A stretch of DNA of 64,000 nucleotides, taken from Treponema sp. GTDB lineage: Bacteria > Spirochaetota > Spirochaetia > Treponematales > Treponemataceae. Positions 16,987 to 25,009 of this stretch are shown here, one piece after another. The position numbers and the translations under genes were made by a program. Under the pieces are notes generated by a model that made no database searches, was not told where the DNA came from, and saw nothing but the letters and a program-made list of their open reading frames with translations. Positions within the stretch are counted from its first letter, which is position 1. The number at the start of each line of letters is the position of its first letter. The stretch spans positions 124,001 through 188,000 of the forward strand of contig JAFUTH010000015.1 in NCBI GenBank assembly GCA_017484285.1, read 5' to 3'.

Positions 16987-17616
16987 ATGAATTCAAAAAT
17001 CGTTCGTTCCGTTTTTGTCGCGCTTTTCGCAGCCATTATCAGCATCGGGTGCGTGATAGCCATTCCGCTTCCCGGCGGAGTTCCGATTACCGTACAGAAT
17101 TTGTTCTGCATTCTCGCAGGCTCAATTCTCGGCTCATTTTATGGCGCTATTTCCGTCTTCATCTGGATGATTCTGGGCGCGGTCGGCATTCCGGTCTTTG
17201 CAAATGCACACGGCGGCGTTGCTATCATTCTCGGACCGACAGGCGGCTACATGTGGGGATACGCGCTCGGCTCGCTTTTCGTCGGGATTCTGCTCGGAAC
17301 GCCCCGATGTACCGAAAACAAAAAAGACTGGCGCTTTATCGCAAAAATCGCAGTCGTGTCGTTCATCGCGTACGTGCTCGTCTATCTCCCTGGAATCACA
17401 TGGTTCATGCACGTCATGGCGGGAAAAGGAAAGCCGCAGACTTTCACGAGCGCGCTCCGTCTCACGTTTATCCCGTTCATTCCGGGCGACCTGCTCAAAT
17501 GGGTGATTACAATTCCGCTCACCGCTCTGCTTCGTCCAATCGCCGCGCGCTATCTCTTCAATACGGCGAATGAAAGCGACGAAAAAGCCGCGCTTGACGC
17601 ATTAAAAGGCGAATAA
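16987..17616 (+). CDS. bioY: Biotin transporter S component BioY
   Basis: A 209-residue membrane protein with about six hydrophobic segments and the BioY signature: IPLPGGVPITVQNLFCILAG near residue 27, GAVGIPVFANAHGG, and GPTGGYMWGYALGS. It binds biotin in the inner membrane and is the substrate-capture unit of an ECF transporter. The ATPase and transmembrane units follow at once (gaps of 7 and 3 bp), giving a dedicated bioYMN system. The palindrome immediately upstream probably regulates it. Confidence 0.93.
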   Translation: MNSKIVRSVFVALFAAIISIGCVIAIPLPGGVPITVQNLFCILAGSILGSFYGAISVFIWMILGAVGIPVFANAHGGVAIILGPTGGYMWGYALGSLFVGILLGTPRCTENKKDWRFIAKIAVVSFIAYVLVYLPGITWFMHVMAGKGKPQTFTSALRLTFIPFIPGDLLKWVITIPLTALLRPIAARYLFNTANESDEKAALDALKGE

Positions 17617-17623
17617 CGCACCT

Positions 17624-18367
17624 ATGGAAAACGCAGTCACAGCAGTCACAATAGACCACATTTCAAAACTCTTTCCGGCGAGCGCACCCGGGAAAAAATA
17701 CACGCCCGCCCTGCTCGACATTTCGTTTACGGTCAAAAAAGGCAGCGTCACGATCGTCGGCGGCGCAAACGGAAGCGGAAAAAGCGTGCTCATGATGCTC
17801 ATCTCCGGTCTTATGAAGCCAACAGACGGTACCATCACCGTCACTTCAAAGCCGGGGCTGGTGTTTCAGGACGCTTCCACGCAGCTTTTGGGCGACACGC
17901 CGCGCGAAGATGTCGCCGTCGGTCCAAAAAATCTCCGCATGAGCAAAAAAGAAATCCCTGCCATCGTGGAAACCGCCCTAGAAAGCGTCTCGCTTCTCAA
18001 CAAGGCGGATTACCCGGCGGAATTCTTGTCGGGCGGAGAAAAACGTCGGCTTGCGGTCGCCTCGATACTCGCAATGAAGCGCGAGATTATCATTTTTGAC
18101 GAGCCGTACGCAAACCTTGACTATCCGGGCGTCGTCGACGTAAACAAGTTGCTCGCCCAGCTTCACGCCGAAGGAAAGACCGTGATTCTGCTCACGCATG
18201 AACTTGAAAAATGTCTCGGTCTCGCCGACCATTTTGTCATTCTGCAAAATGGAAAACTCGTTTTTGACGGCACGCCCGAAGAAGCGGTGCGTCTTCCGCT
18301 CGAGCAGTGGGCGATTCGTAATCCTCTCTCGCACTATGAGCACGTAACGGACTTAATCTGGAAGTAA
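17624..18367 (+). CDS. bioM: ECF transporter ATPase BioM
   Basis: A 247-residue ABC ATPase. Walker A is GGANGSGKSVLMM, the Q loop lies at GLVFQDASTQL, the signature is LSGGEKRRLAVAS, Walker B is EIIIFDEPYANLD, and the switch His is in ILLTHELEKCL. The QDASTQL stretch is typical of ECF-type ATPases. It powers biotin uptake with BioY and BioN. The gene sits between the two membrane-component genes. Confidence 0.92.
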   Translation: MENAVTAVTIDHISKLFPASAPGKKYTPALLDISFTVKKGSVTIVGGANGSGKSVLMMLISGLMKPTDGTITVTSKPGLVFQDASTQLLGDTPREDVAVGPKNLRMSKKEIPAIVETALESVSLLNKADYPAEFLSGGEKRRLAVASILAMKREIIIFDEPYANLDYPGVVDVNKLLAQLHAEGKTVILLTHELEKCLGLADHFVILQNGKLVFDGTPEEAVRLPLEQWAIRNPLSHYEHVTDLIWK

Positions 18368-18370
18368 TGC

Positions 18371-19057
18371 ATGGAAAACGCGCAATTCTTTCACTACAAA
18401 ACACAACCGACGATACTCCACAAAATCCCCGCATGGATAAAAATCATCCTCATCCTCGTGCTTGCGTTCGTCGCCTTTTACCTGCCCGTCTCGGTCTGTC
18501 TCATCGTCTACCCGCTTTTGCTGTTATTCTCCGCGATTGTCCTGAAATTCTCGCTTTCCGAAATATACTCAGACGCAAAGCCAACGATTGCCTACGTCGT
18601 CTTGCTCTACGTGGCGACGATTCTGCTCAACCTCGCAACCCATCTCTCAAATCTTGAGTATCCGGTTGCGCACTGGAGCGATGTGTACACAGGCATGTCG
18701 CGCATATTCATTCCGAACCTCACCTACCTGCCGCTTTTGGCACATCTCGCGCTCTCGCTTGAAATCACGTCGTTGGTTTACCGGACGACGAGCCACGGGC
18801 AGTTCAAAGACGGATTTTCAACGATTGAAGCGTTCATCACGCGAAAAGAAGCCACGCCCGTCTCCGACACGCTCGCGCTCGCGCTTTCTTTTATTCCGCG
18901 CATATCGACATTCTGGAACAGGCTCTCGCGCGCGTGGATTTCCCGTGGCGGCAGGGATTCTGTCAAAAAAGCATTCGTGCTCTTTCCAAAACTCTTTCAT
19001 GTCGCCATGCGTGAAGGATATGAAAAATCACTTGCAATTCAGAATAGAAGTCTGTAA
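18371..19057 (+). CDS. bioN: ECF transporter transmembrane component BioN
   Basis: A 228-residue EcfT/CbiQ-type membrane protein with four to five hydrophobic segments (IIILVLAFVAFYLPVSVCLI, VVLLYVATILLNL). A cytoplasmic coupling region near the C-terminus (FIPRISTFWNRLSRAWISRGG) corresponds to the Ala-Arg-Gly motif that contacts the ATPase. It completes the bioYMN operon and starts 3 bp after bioM. Confidence 0.88.
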   Translation: MENAQFFHYKTQPTILHKIPAWIKIILILVLAFVAFYLPVSVCLIVYPLLLLFSAIVLKFSLSEIYSDAKPTIAYVVLLYVATILLNLATHLSNLEYPVAHWSDVYTGMSRIFIPNLTYLPLLAHLALSLEITSLVYRTTSHGQFKDGFSTIEAFITRKEATPVSDTLALALSFIPRISTFWNRLSRAWISRGGRDSVKKAFVLFPKLFHVAMREGYEKSLAIQNRSL

Positions 19058-19083
19058 CATTTTCTCAAAACTGGGAGGCGACT

Positions 19084-19593
19084 ATGAGATGTCCCTATTG
19101 CGGAAGCCTTGATGACAAAGTGCTTGAGTCTCGCACTATGGCAAACGGAGAATCAATCCGCCGGCGCCGAGAATGCGTAAGTTGCGGCTTCCGCTTCACG
19201 AGCTATGAACGAATCGAAGAAAAGCCCTTCATGGTCGTAAAACGCGACGGTCGTCGGCAGCCCTACGACCGCACAAAACTCGAAAAAGGCATCGAGCGCG
19301 CAATCGAAAAACTCCCCATATCATCTGACACAAAAGAAAATATTCTCAACGACATCGAAGACCAGGCGATTATGAAAGGCAAGGCAAACCGGGAGATTTC
19401 CACGGAAGAACTCGGCGACATCGTGCTCGAGCGTCTCTACAAAACGAACGAGATTGCCTACATTCGCTTTGCCTCAGTCTACCGCAAGTTCAAGGATTTG
19501 GACGAGTTCATTAAAGAAGCGCGGAAAATCAAGCGTGACAAAACTGCCGAGAACGCAAAGGCGGAGTCAAAGGCATCGCAAGAAAAAAATTAA
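19084..19593 (+). CDS. nrdR: Transcriptional repressor NrdR
   Basis: A 169-residue regulator of ribonucleotide reductase genes. The N-terminal zinc ribbon has paired cysteines (MRCPYCGS and RECVSCGFRF) with the RRRREC stretch. The ATP-cone domain starts at VVKRDGRRQPYDRTKLEKGI. It senses ATP/dATP and represses nrd genes; no nrd gene lies in this window. A lysine-rich tail of about 20 residues follows the usual end. The start is backed by GGGAGG. Confidence 0.95.
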   Translation: MRCPYCGSLDDKVLESRTMANGESIRRRRECVSCGFRFTSYERIEEKPFMVVKRDGRRQPYDRTKLEKGIERAIEKLPISSDTKENILNDIEDQAIMKGKANREISTEELGDIVLERLYKTNEIAYIRFASVYRKFKDLDEFIKEARKIKRDKTAENAKAESKASQEKN

Positions 19594-19620
19594 TTTTTTT
19601 GTTTTTCTTCCGTTTTTCGC

Positions 19621-19649
19621 TTGACACATTCGTTTCACATCAATAAGAT
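19621..19649 (+). promoter_or_regulatory. Sigma-70 promoter of the CAT-anticodon tRNA
   Basis: TTGACA (19621-19626), a 17-bp spacer and TAAGAT (19644-19649). The start would fall near 19656, just before the tRNA at 19663. Confidence 0.7.
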
Positions 19650-19662
19650 AGAGCAATCACTT

Positions 19663-19735
19663 GGGGGCATAGTCCAGCTGGTAGAACACCGGACTCATAT
19701 TCCGTATGTCATAGGTTCAAGTCCTATTGCCCCTA
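19663..19735 (+). tRNA. tRNA with CAT anticodon (elongator Met or Ile2)
   Basis: A 73-nt cloverleaf: acceptor GGGGGCA/TGCCCCT (first pair G-U), anticodon stem and loop CCGGA-CTCATAT-TCCGT with CAT at 19696-19698, T arm ATAGG-TTCAAGT-CCTAT, discriminator A. It lacks the initiator features (no three G-C pairs in the anticodon stem, no 1:72 mismatch of the C-A kind). Whether it is elongator tRNA-Met or a lysidine-modified tRNA-Ile2 cannot be decided by eye. No CCA is encoded. Confidence 0.9.
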
Positions 19736-19743
19736 CTTTTTTC

Positions 19744-19777
19744 ATCGCCCCATATTTTGATGGGGCGATTTTTTTTA
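19744..19777 (+). terminator. Rho-independent terminator after the tRNA
   Basis: A perfect 10-bp stem ATCGCCCCAT / ATGGGGCGAT with a 6-nt loop, followed by a run of T. Confidence 0.9.
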
Positions 19778-19796
19778 TTGTACGGTATTTTTTTTA

Positions 19797-19899
19797 GGAC
19801 TTGAACCTACGGCTCTGCGCGGCTCAGGCATAGCCTTCGCCGAGACTCACTCAAAACCTGTCTCACAGGTTTTGCCCCCGCAAGCGGGGTCGCTCCCTA
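19797..19899 (-). repeat. Covarying multi-hairpin repeat, copy X, joined to a tRNA T-arm remnant
   Basis: Read on the minus strand: TAGGGAGC, hairpin CCCCGC-TT-GCGGGG, hairpin CAAAACCTGT-GAG-ACAGGTTTTG, joint GAGTCTC, and hairpin AGGC-TAT-GCCT set inside GGC/GCC with GA on both sides. The same joints with different but still paired stems occur at 57986-58062. The distal end runs into GTAGGTTCAAGTCCTA (19797-19812 on the plus strand as its complement), almost the T arm of the tRNA 60 bp away but inverted. No gene is visible between 19778 and 19969. Confidence 0.65.
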
Positions 19900-19969
19900 C
19901 CTATTGTCCCTACCGCTTATACCCCACGATTTTTTTATGAGTATATTTTCCTTGATAACAAGGTTGCTT

Positions 19970-21046
19970 CTACTCGTTCACCACCTGATTCTTGCCGTTG
20001 TTTTTGCCGAAATAGAGCTTGTCGTCGGCGATTTTTATGAGTTCGTCAACCGTTGCGTTCGGTTTGTAGCCCGCCACCCCGATGGTAATCGTGATTCCGA
20101 CATTTTTGTCGTTGTAGGTGATTTTTTCGTTTGCCACATCGCTTCGGATTCGTTCGGCGACACGCCCGGTGATTTCGGGGTCGGCGAGAACCATCACAAG
20201 AATTTCCTCGCCGCCGTAACGGAACACCATATCGTCTTTTTTGACATCACAACTGATGATGTTCGCCACGGTCTTTAAAATCAGGTCGCCGCAGTCATGC
20301 CCGAAAGTATCGTTCACGCGCTTGAAGTTGTCCAAATCGCACATGAGGAGCGTGAAAGTGCCCTCGCCCTTTTCAGCCTGCTTCATCACATTCGAGATGT
20401 GCGTTTTCATGCTGCGGCGGTTATGCAAAAGCGTGAGCGCGTCGTAGTCAGCGAGTTTTTCAAGTTCGTGAGCAAGGCGTTTTTGAACAAGGTAGGTAAT
20501 GAGCCACAGGCAAAGCACCACAAGAAAGATATTCACCGCGCGGATAATCAGATTCGGAATAAAAAGCTCGTCGTGTGCGGGAAGAAGCGTGTCGCCCTTG
20601 ATAAACCAGGAGGCGATAAGCGAAAGTGCAATTTCAGCACTGATTAAAAGCGTGTATTTATGGTCAAGAAAAAAGACTGCAAAAAGGATGAAAAATGCTC
20701 CGTACGCCCAAAAATCCCTGCACGGAATGAGATACGAGATGAAATTCCACTGGATGATTTCAAGAATCGCAAGGAAGATTTTGCCGTATTTGATGATGTT
20801 CGGCTTCAAGTATCCGTCTGGAGTCTCGCAATGCCGCACGAACAAGATTGCCGTAATAAAGTAAAGGAGACATGTAGAGTCAAAAATGAGGAGAGCGAGC
20901 ATAGAGACCATCGGATAAAAACCGAGAAATTTAATCGCAGTGTAAGTAAGCCCCGCGCAGAGTGTCGCACCGGGAGCGGCAAGAATCACCAGCTTGAACA
21001 CGCGGTTCATGTAGATTTCAATCGCAGAGAGGTTTTCTTCATTCAT
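19970..21046 (-). CDS. Membrane diguanylate cyclase (GGDEF)
   Basis: A 358-residue protein. The first half has about six hydrophobic segments (for example VILAAPGATLCAGLTYTAIK and YGAFFILFAVFFLDH), forming a membrane sensor of unknown ligand. The second half is a GGDEF domain: DALTLLHNRRSMKTHI, LLMCDLDNFKRVNDTFGHDCGD and the active loop FRYGGEEILVMV. The signature is GGEEI rather than GGDEF, within the active range. It makes cyclic di-GMP, a signal that the PilZ protein at 31293-32396 would read. The start has AAGGAG upstream. Confidence 0.92.
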   Translation of the reverse strand: MNEENLSAIEIYMNRVFKLVILAAPGATLCAGLTYTAIKFLGFYPMVSMLALLIFDSTCLLYFITAILFVRHCETPDGYLKPNIIKYGKIFLAILEIIQWNFISYLIPCRDFWAYGAFFILFAVFFLDHKYTLLISAEIALSLIASWFIKGDTLLPAHDELFIPNLIIRAVNIFLVVLCLWLITYLVQKRLAHELEKLADYDALTLLHNRRSMKTHISNVMKQAEKGEGTFTLLMCDLDNFKRVNDTFGHDCGDLILKTVANIISCDVKKDDMVFRYGGEEILVMVLADPEITGRVAERIRSDVANEKITYNDKNVGITITIGVAGYKPNATVDELIKIADDKLYFGKNNGKNQVVNE

Positions 21047-21271
21047 GTAGGTCTCCTTGGGGAAAATGCACTATACATTTGCCCCCCCCATACGGAAATT
21101 GTCGCAGTGTTCGCTCAAAGCAGCTATCAGTATTTTATCTATTTTAACACAGTATTCGCTTTTTTTTAAAGAAATTTCACATCGCCCCCTCCCATCAGAA
21201 AACGCAACAGACAAACTGTAAAAGAATCAACCGTTTGTATATTTGTAAACTTATTTGAATTTTCCTCTCGG

Positions 21272-21300
21272 TTGACCAAAAATAGGCTTAATTATAGAAT
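21272..21300 (+). promoter_or_regulatory. Promoter of argF giving a leaderless message
   Basis: TTGACC (21272-21277), 17-bp spacer, TAGAAT (21295-21300). The argF ATG is at 21306, where transcription would begin. There is no Shine-Dalgarno sequence before the ATG. Confidence 0.5.
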
Positions 21301-21305
21301 GATTT

Positions 21306-22259
21306 ATGATTCAAGCAGAAAAATTTGATTCACCGTTTAAGGGGCGGTCGCTGCTCACTTGGCTTGATTATGAGCCGGAAGAAATATTGCAGATTCTCGA
21401 CTACGCTTTTTTGGTCAAAAAACAAGCTCATGCTGGCGAAATCCACCAGCGATTCTTAGGAAAAACCATTGCGCTTATTTTTGAAAAACGCTCTACCCGC
21501 ACGCGCTCTTCTTTTGAGACGGCTTTCGGTGAGGAAGGCGGGCATCCAGTCTTCATGTCAACGCTCGACATTCAGCTCGGCGGCAAAGAAACCGTAAAGG
21601 ACACAGCCCGCGTTTTGGGGCGCATGTTCAGTGCAATTGAATTCCGCGGCTTCAAGCAGGAGCATGTGCAGCAGCTCGCTGAATTCTCCGGGATTCCCGT
21701 CATCAACGGTCTCACTGACGATTTCCACCCCACGCAGGCGCTTGCCGACATCATGACGCTCAAAGAAAATTTCGGCACGCTCAAGGGCTTAAAATGGGCG
21801 TTCTGCGGCGATGGACGAAACAACGTTGCGCGCTCGCTCATGATTATCTCAGCAAAGCTCGGTATCGATTTTGCGATTTATTCGCCCAAAGAATTGTTCC
21901 CGCCAAAGGACATTCAGGACATCTGCGCGCCGTTTGCAAAAAAAAGTGGCGCAAAAATTGAAATTTCTGACAACATTTCAGTTGTAAAAGGTGCGGATTG
22001 CCTTTATACTGATGTGTGGGTTTCAATGGGCGAAGAATCGCTCAAAGAAGAACGAACCCGTCTGCTTTCACCGTATCAGGTAAATGCCGACCTCATGAAC
22101 GCGACAGGCAAGGGCACTACGATTTTCATGCATTGTCTCCCCGCAGTTCTCGGTCAGGAAGTTACCGAAGATGTATTCGAAAGCCCCGCAAGCAAAATCT
22201 GGGACGAAGCCGAAAACCGCAAGCATACTATCAAAGCTATTATGCTCGCGCTCATCTAA
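21306..22259 (+). CDS. argF: Ornithine carbamoyltransferase
   Basis: A 317-residue transcarbamylase making citrulline from ornithine and carbamoyl phosphate. The carbamoyl-phosphate site FEKRSTRTRSSFETAF (STRTR), the LGGKETVKDTARVLGRMF stretch, NGLTDDFHPTQALADIMTL (HPxQ) and the ornithine-site MHCLPA motif (FMHCLPAVLG) are all present, so it is OTCase rather than ATCase. No other arginine or arginine-deiminase gene is adjacent, so biosynthesis and catabolism cannot be separated here. Confidence 0.94.
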   Translation: MIQAEKFDSPFKGRSLLTWLDYEPEEILQILDYAFLVKKQAHAGEIHQRFLGKTIALIFEKRSTRTRSSFETAFGEEGGHPVFMSTLDIQLGGKETVKDTARVLGRMFSAIEFRGFKQEHVQQLAEFSGIPVINGLTDDFHPTQALADIMTLKENFGTLKGLKWAFCGDGRNNVARSLMIISAKLGIDFAIYSPKELFPPKDIQDICAPFAKKSGAKIEISDNISVVKGADCLYTDVWVSMGEESLKEERTRLLSPYQVNADLMNATGKGTTIFMHCLPAVLGQEVTEDVFESPASKIWDEAENRKHTIKAIMLALI

Positions 22260-22289
22260 ATACGAAAAGCAAAAAAGGAGATTTATACT

Positions 22290-22721
22290 ATGAAGAAGTT
22301 GTTTATTTTGTCTGCATTGCTCTGTGTCGGCGTTTTGTTTTCTGCCACCGCAAAAGAAAAAGCCGATTACAAATATGAGTATCAGGAAGCCGCAATCAGC
22401 TACCACAACATTCAGGTCTACAAAGTGCTTGATCATCGAGATGCCTATATCGTCATGTATGCGAAAGGTCACCGAGATGTTGGCACGGTCAGCATTCCAA
22501 AAAAATGGTACTCAAGCGCCTCTCGCACAGATGCAAAACTCGGTTTCCGTGCGCTTCCCAAAGGAATGTATCCGTATATGACTGTAATTAACCGTGACAA
22601 TTCGTTTGAGCGAGTCATCCTCACTTTGCCGGTCACAAGAAACAATCCAGTGTGGGGCGTTGCAGACAGCACGGTAAAAATCAGCGATGCAGATAAAGAA
22701 ACACTCGACATCGTTTACTAA
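22290..22721 (+). CDS. Small secreted protein of unknown function
   Basis: A 143-residue protein with a clear signal peptide (MKKLFILSALLCVGVLFSATA, cleavage near residue 21). No lipobox cysteine is correctly placed, so it is likely a soluble periplasmic protein. The mature part is mostly beta-prone (YKVLDHRDAYIVMYAKGHRD, GTVSIPKKWY). I do not recognise the family; it looks like a treponeme-specific conserved protein. AAAGGAG precedes the start, and a strong terminator follows. Confidence 0.75.
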   Translation: MKKLFILSALLCVGVLFSATAKEKADYKYEYQEAAISYHNIQVYKVLDHRDAYIVMYAKGHRDVGTVSIPKKWYSSASRTDAKLGFRALPKGMYPYMTVINRDNSFERVILTLPVTRNNPVWGVADSTVKISDADKETLDIVY

Positions 22722-22747
22722 TTAAAACGCATATTTTTCTCTTGCTC

Positions 22748-22777
22748 GAGGGCTGTTCTGCAGCCCTTCTCTTTTTT
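22748..22777 (+). terminator. Terminator after the small secreted protein
   Basis: Stem GAGGGCTG / CAGCCCTT with loop TTCTG, then a T-rich run (CTTTTTT). Confidence 0.85.
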
Positions 22778-22810
22778 AAATTCCTAACTGACATTGGAGT
22801 CCTTGTACAA

Positions 22811-23791
22811 ATGCATATCATTTCTGATGAAAAAATTACCGAATTCTCCCATTTTTTGAAAAACCATGATTTTTTTTATATCATCGCACATAAAGATCCA
22901 GATGGAGATGCAATTTTCAGCTGTCTCGGCATGGCTGATATTTTAAAGGCTCAAAATCTCCCATACCAATTGCTTTCTGCGGGGCCATTTAAACGCCCAG
23001 AAATACGCTCAAAAGCAAAACTCTTTACAAACGAGATGAAATTTCTCTCTGAGCCCGAACGAAAAAAGACGGGGCTTATCATACTCGACTGCTCAGAAAT
23101 GGCACGTCTTGGCGAAATTGAGGGCGATTTAAAAAATCTCGACACATACATCATCGACCATCATAAAACCGCAGAAGTAAGCACACAGTGTATAATCGAC
23201 CCGACGTCACCGGCAACTGCCTGTCTCGTCCAACAGATATATGAAAAACTCATTGGAACGGTGCCAAAAGAGACCGCGGAAAATCTTTTCAGGGGACTTT
23301 CCACTGACACCGGTTACTTTCGCTTTCTGAATACAGATTCTGCTGAAGTATTTCGTCAGGCTGCCCGTCTCGTTGAGTCTGGTGCAAATCCGCGCAAAAC
23401 CTACGACGAGATTACAGGTGGTAAGCCATATACGACGCGAAAACTTTTAGGTATTATGCTCGACCGAGTTGAACGTCGATACAACAACAAGCTCGCCGTC
23501 ACGTATGAAACACTGGACGACACAAAAAAATGGGGACAGGAAGGCAGGGATTCGGACTCGCTCTACTCTCTTCTGCTCTCTGTCGATGGGATCGAGGCAG
23601 TTCTCTTTGTTCGGCAAGATACGGAACTCACCTGCACCTGTGGATTTCGTTCCCGCGACAAGATTGATGTCAGCGCAATCGCCGCAAAATTCGGTGGCGG
23701 AGGACACAAAAATGCCGCCGGACTGAGTATAGACGGAAAGATTCCTGACGTAGTTGAAAAAATCTGCGCCGAGTTCAAAAAAGTCTTATAA
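22811..23791 (+). CDS. nrnA: DHH phosphoesterase (NrnA-like oligoribonuclease / pAp phosphatase)
   Basis: A 326-residue DHH/DHHA1 protein. Motifs are IIAHKDPDGDAIFSCLGM (metal-binding DxD), LIILDCSEMARLG, the DHH itself in YIIDHHKTAEVS, and the C-terminal RNA-binding GGGGHKNAAGLSID. It degrades nanoRNAs and/or 3'-phosphoadenosine 5'-phosphate. I start at ATG 22811; an upstream TTG at 22742 would place the N-terminus inside the preceding terminator. Confidence 0.9.
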   Translation: MHIISDEKITEFSHFLKNHDFFYIIAHKDPDGDAIFSCLGMADILKAQNLPYQLLSAGPFKRPEIRSKAKLFTNEMKFLSEPERKKTGLIILDCSEMARLGEIEGDLKNLDTYIIDHHKTAEVSTQCIIDPTSPATACLVQQIYEKLIGTVPKETAENLFRGLSTDTGYFRFLNTDSAEVFRQAARLVESGANPRKTYDEITGGKPYTTRKLLGIMLDRVERRYNNKLAVTYETLDDTKKWGQEGRDSDSLYSLLLSVDGIEAVLFVRQDTELTCTCGFRSRDKIDVSAIAAKFGGGGHKNAAGLSIDGKIPDVVEKICAEFKKVL

Positions 23792-23804
23792 ATAAAACTG
23801 AAAT

Positions 23805-23843
23805 ATCCCGTTGGTTCAAAATGAATGCGACGGGATTTTTTTT
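23805..23843 (+). terminator. Terminator after nrnA
   Basis: Stem ATCCCGT (23805-23811) / ACGGGAT (23830-23836) with a long loop and a run of eight T. A low-complexity TTGTTGGTTTT-type stretch follows up to 23935 and holds no gene. Confidence 0.8.
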
Positions 23844-23960
23844 GTTTCTCAGTGTTGTTTTTTGTTGGTTTTCGTTGGCTTTTGCTGTTTTCTGTTGGTT
23901 TTTGTTATTTTTTTTTGCATTTTGCGTTTCTAATACCATGCTTTTCTTAAAAAAACGCAG

Positions 23961-23977
23961 TTGGCATACGTTTTGCT
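23961..23977 (+). promoter_or_regulatory. Sigma-54 (RpoN) promoter
   Basis: TTGGCATACGTTTTGCT: GG at 23963-23964 and GC at 23975-23976 are separated by exactly 10 bp, and both flanks match the consensus (TTGGCAC-N5-TTGCT type). The start would fall near 23988, 15 nt before the ATG at 24003, with the ribosome site CAGGAG inside this short leader. Confidence 0.8.
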
Positions 23978-24002
23978 TTCTCCTAGACCACAGGAGATTT
24001 TT

Positions 24003-24956
24003 ATGGACAAGCAAGACATCAACAATCTACCAAAATTGGTAAGCGAGGGGCACATTTCAAAACAACGTGCCGGGGCATACATCTGGGAAAACGTTTATAT
24101 GCATCCGCACGAATACGGACTTTCGGGTTTTTCGGAAGATGAATTAAGCGATTTTCTTATTGAGCTATCCGATAAATTTCAAAATTTATTTGATTCATTC
24201 ATTCCGGGGATTGTTCAGTTTAGGACGTTTATCACTGGTTTTATTTTTAATCATCGGACCAATTTTATCCGAACACAAGTAAAAAACCGAATCGCAAACG
24301 ACAGCATGCAATCATTCTTGCGTATCAATTATGATGAAGAAGTACAAAAATACAATCTTATGGTGAGCGAGTTTTTGAATCAAGAAAAAGATGAAAGTCC
24401 TCACCAAAACGACAAGGATTTTTCAGATGTCTTCGGCCGGAAACCATCGACAGAAAAAGATAGAAACAAAAGAATTGCAGAAGTCATAGTAATCATTCTT
24501 GCGATGAAGGCATGCAAAGATCTTGACGACGAATTGATTACGAAAATAAGCAAATTCACTGGAATAGACGCAACATATATTCATAGTGCCATTCTATCTT
24601 TAAAAGATACAATAAAAAACCGAACGGAACGGAAAGAACAACTCATCAGCAAACGAAACAACGCCTTTTTCTACCATCGCAAATATCTAATCGAAATGTT
24701 GCGAGTTGATAAAAACTCCAAACTCTTTACGCAAGTGAAAAAGCAATATGAAAAACGGACAAAATCATGGGAACGACAAAACATACAGCTGGCGCAAAGA
24801 AAAAGAGACACACCGACGAGTGCTGAGATTGCAGATGCTCTCGGCTTAAAAACACGAACCGTCTTGTTTTATATAAACCATGCGCGAAAGGGGGAATTGT
24901 CAACTGATATAAAGCATTTTCTTGAGGAAACAGATGAAAAGGAGCCTGAAGAATGA
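24003..24956 (+). CDS. Sigma-70-like / HTH protein of unknown function
   Basis: A 317-residue protein. The first 100 residues recall sigma region 2 in spirochaetal sigma-like proteins (GAYIWENVYMHPHEYGLSGF, then ELSDFLIELSDKFQNLFDSF and VQFRTFITGFIFNHRTNFIR). The C-terminus has a region-4-like helix-turn-helix, PTSAEIADALGLKTRTVLFY (about residues 270-290). No typical sigma promoter-melting motif is conserved, so it could be a divergent sigma factor or another DNA-binding protein. I chose ATG 24003, since it follows CAGGAG and the sigma-54 promoter; an upstream start would lie in the promoter. It may form part of a sigma-54-controlled cascade. Confidence 0.65.
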   Translation: MDKQDINNLPKLVSEGHISKQRAGAYIWENVYMHPHEYGLSGFSEDELSDFLIELSDKFQNLFDSFIPGIVQFRTFITGFIFNHRTNFIRTQVKNRIANDSMQSFLRINYDEEVQKYNLMVSEFLNQEKDESPHQNDKDFSDVFGRKPSTEKDRNKRIAEVIVIILAMKACKDLDDELITKISKFTGIDATYIHSAILSLKDTIKNRTERKEQLISKRNNAFFYHRKYLIEMLRVDKNSKLFTQVKKQYEKRTKSWERQNIQLAQRKRDTPTSAEIADALGLKTRTVLFYINHARKGELSTDIKHFLEETDEKEPEE

Positions 24957-25009
24957 AGTTCGACGCCTTTTATAGACGACACCACGGCATTTTTGTATGA
25001 TTGGGCATC

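Noticed and set aside
19663-19735. Initiator tRNA-fMet
   Set aside because: The anticodon stem lacks the three consecutive G-C pairs and the 1:72 position is G-U, not the initiator mismatch.
19797-19850. A second tRNA gene on the minus strand
   Set aside because: Only the T arm is present; no anticodon arm or acceptor stem can be folded.
23841-23940. A regulatory repeat in the TTGTTGGTTTT stretch
   Set aside because: It is simple low-complexity sequence after a terminator with no consistent unit.
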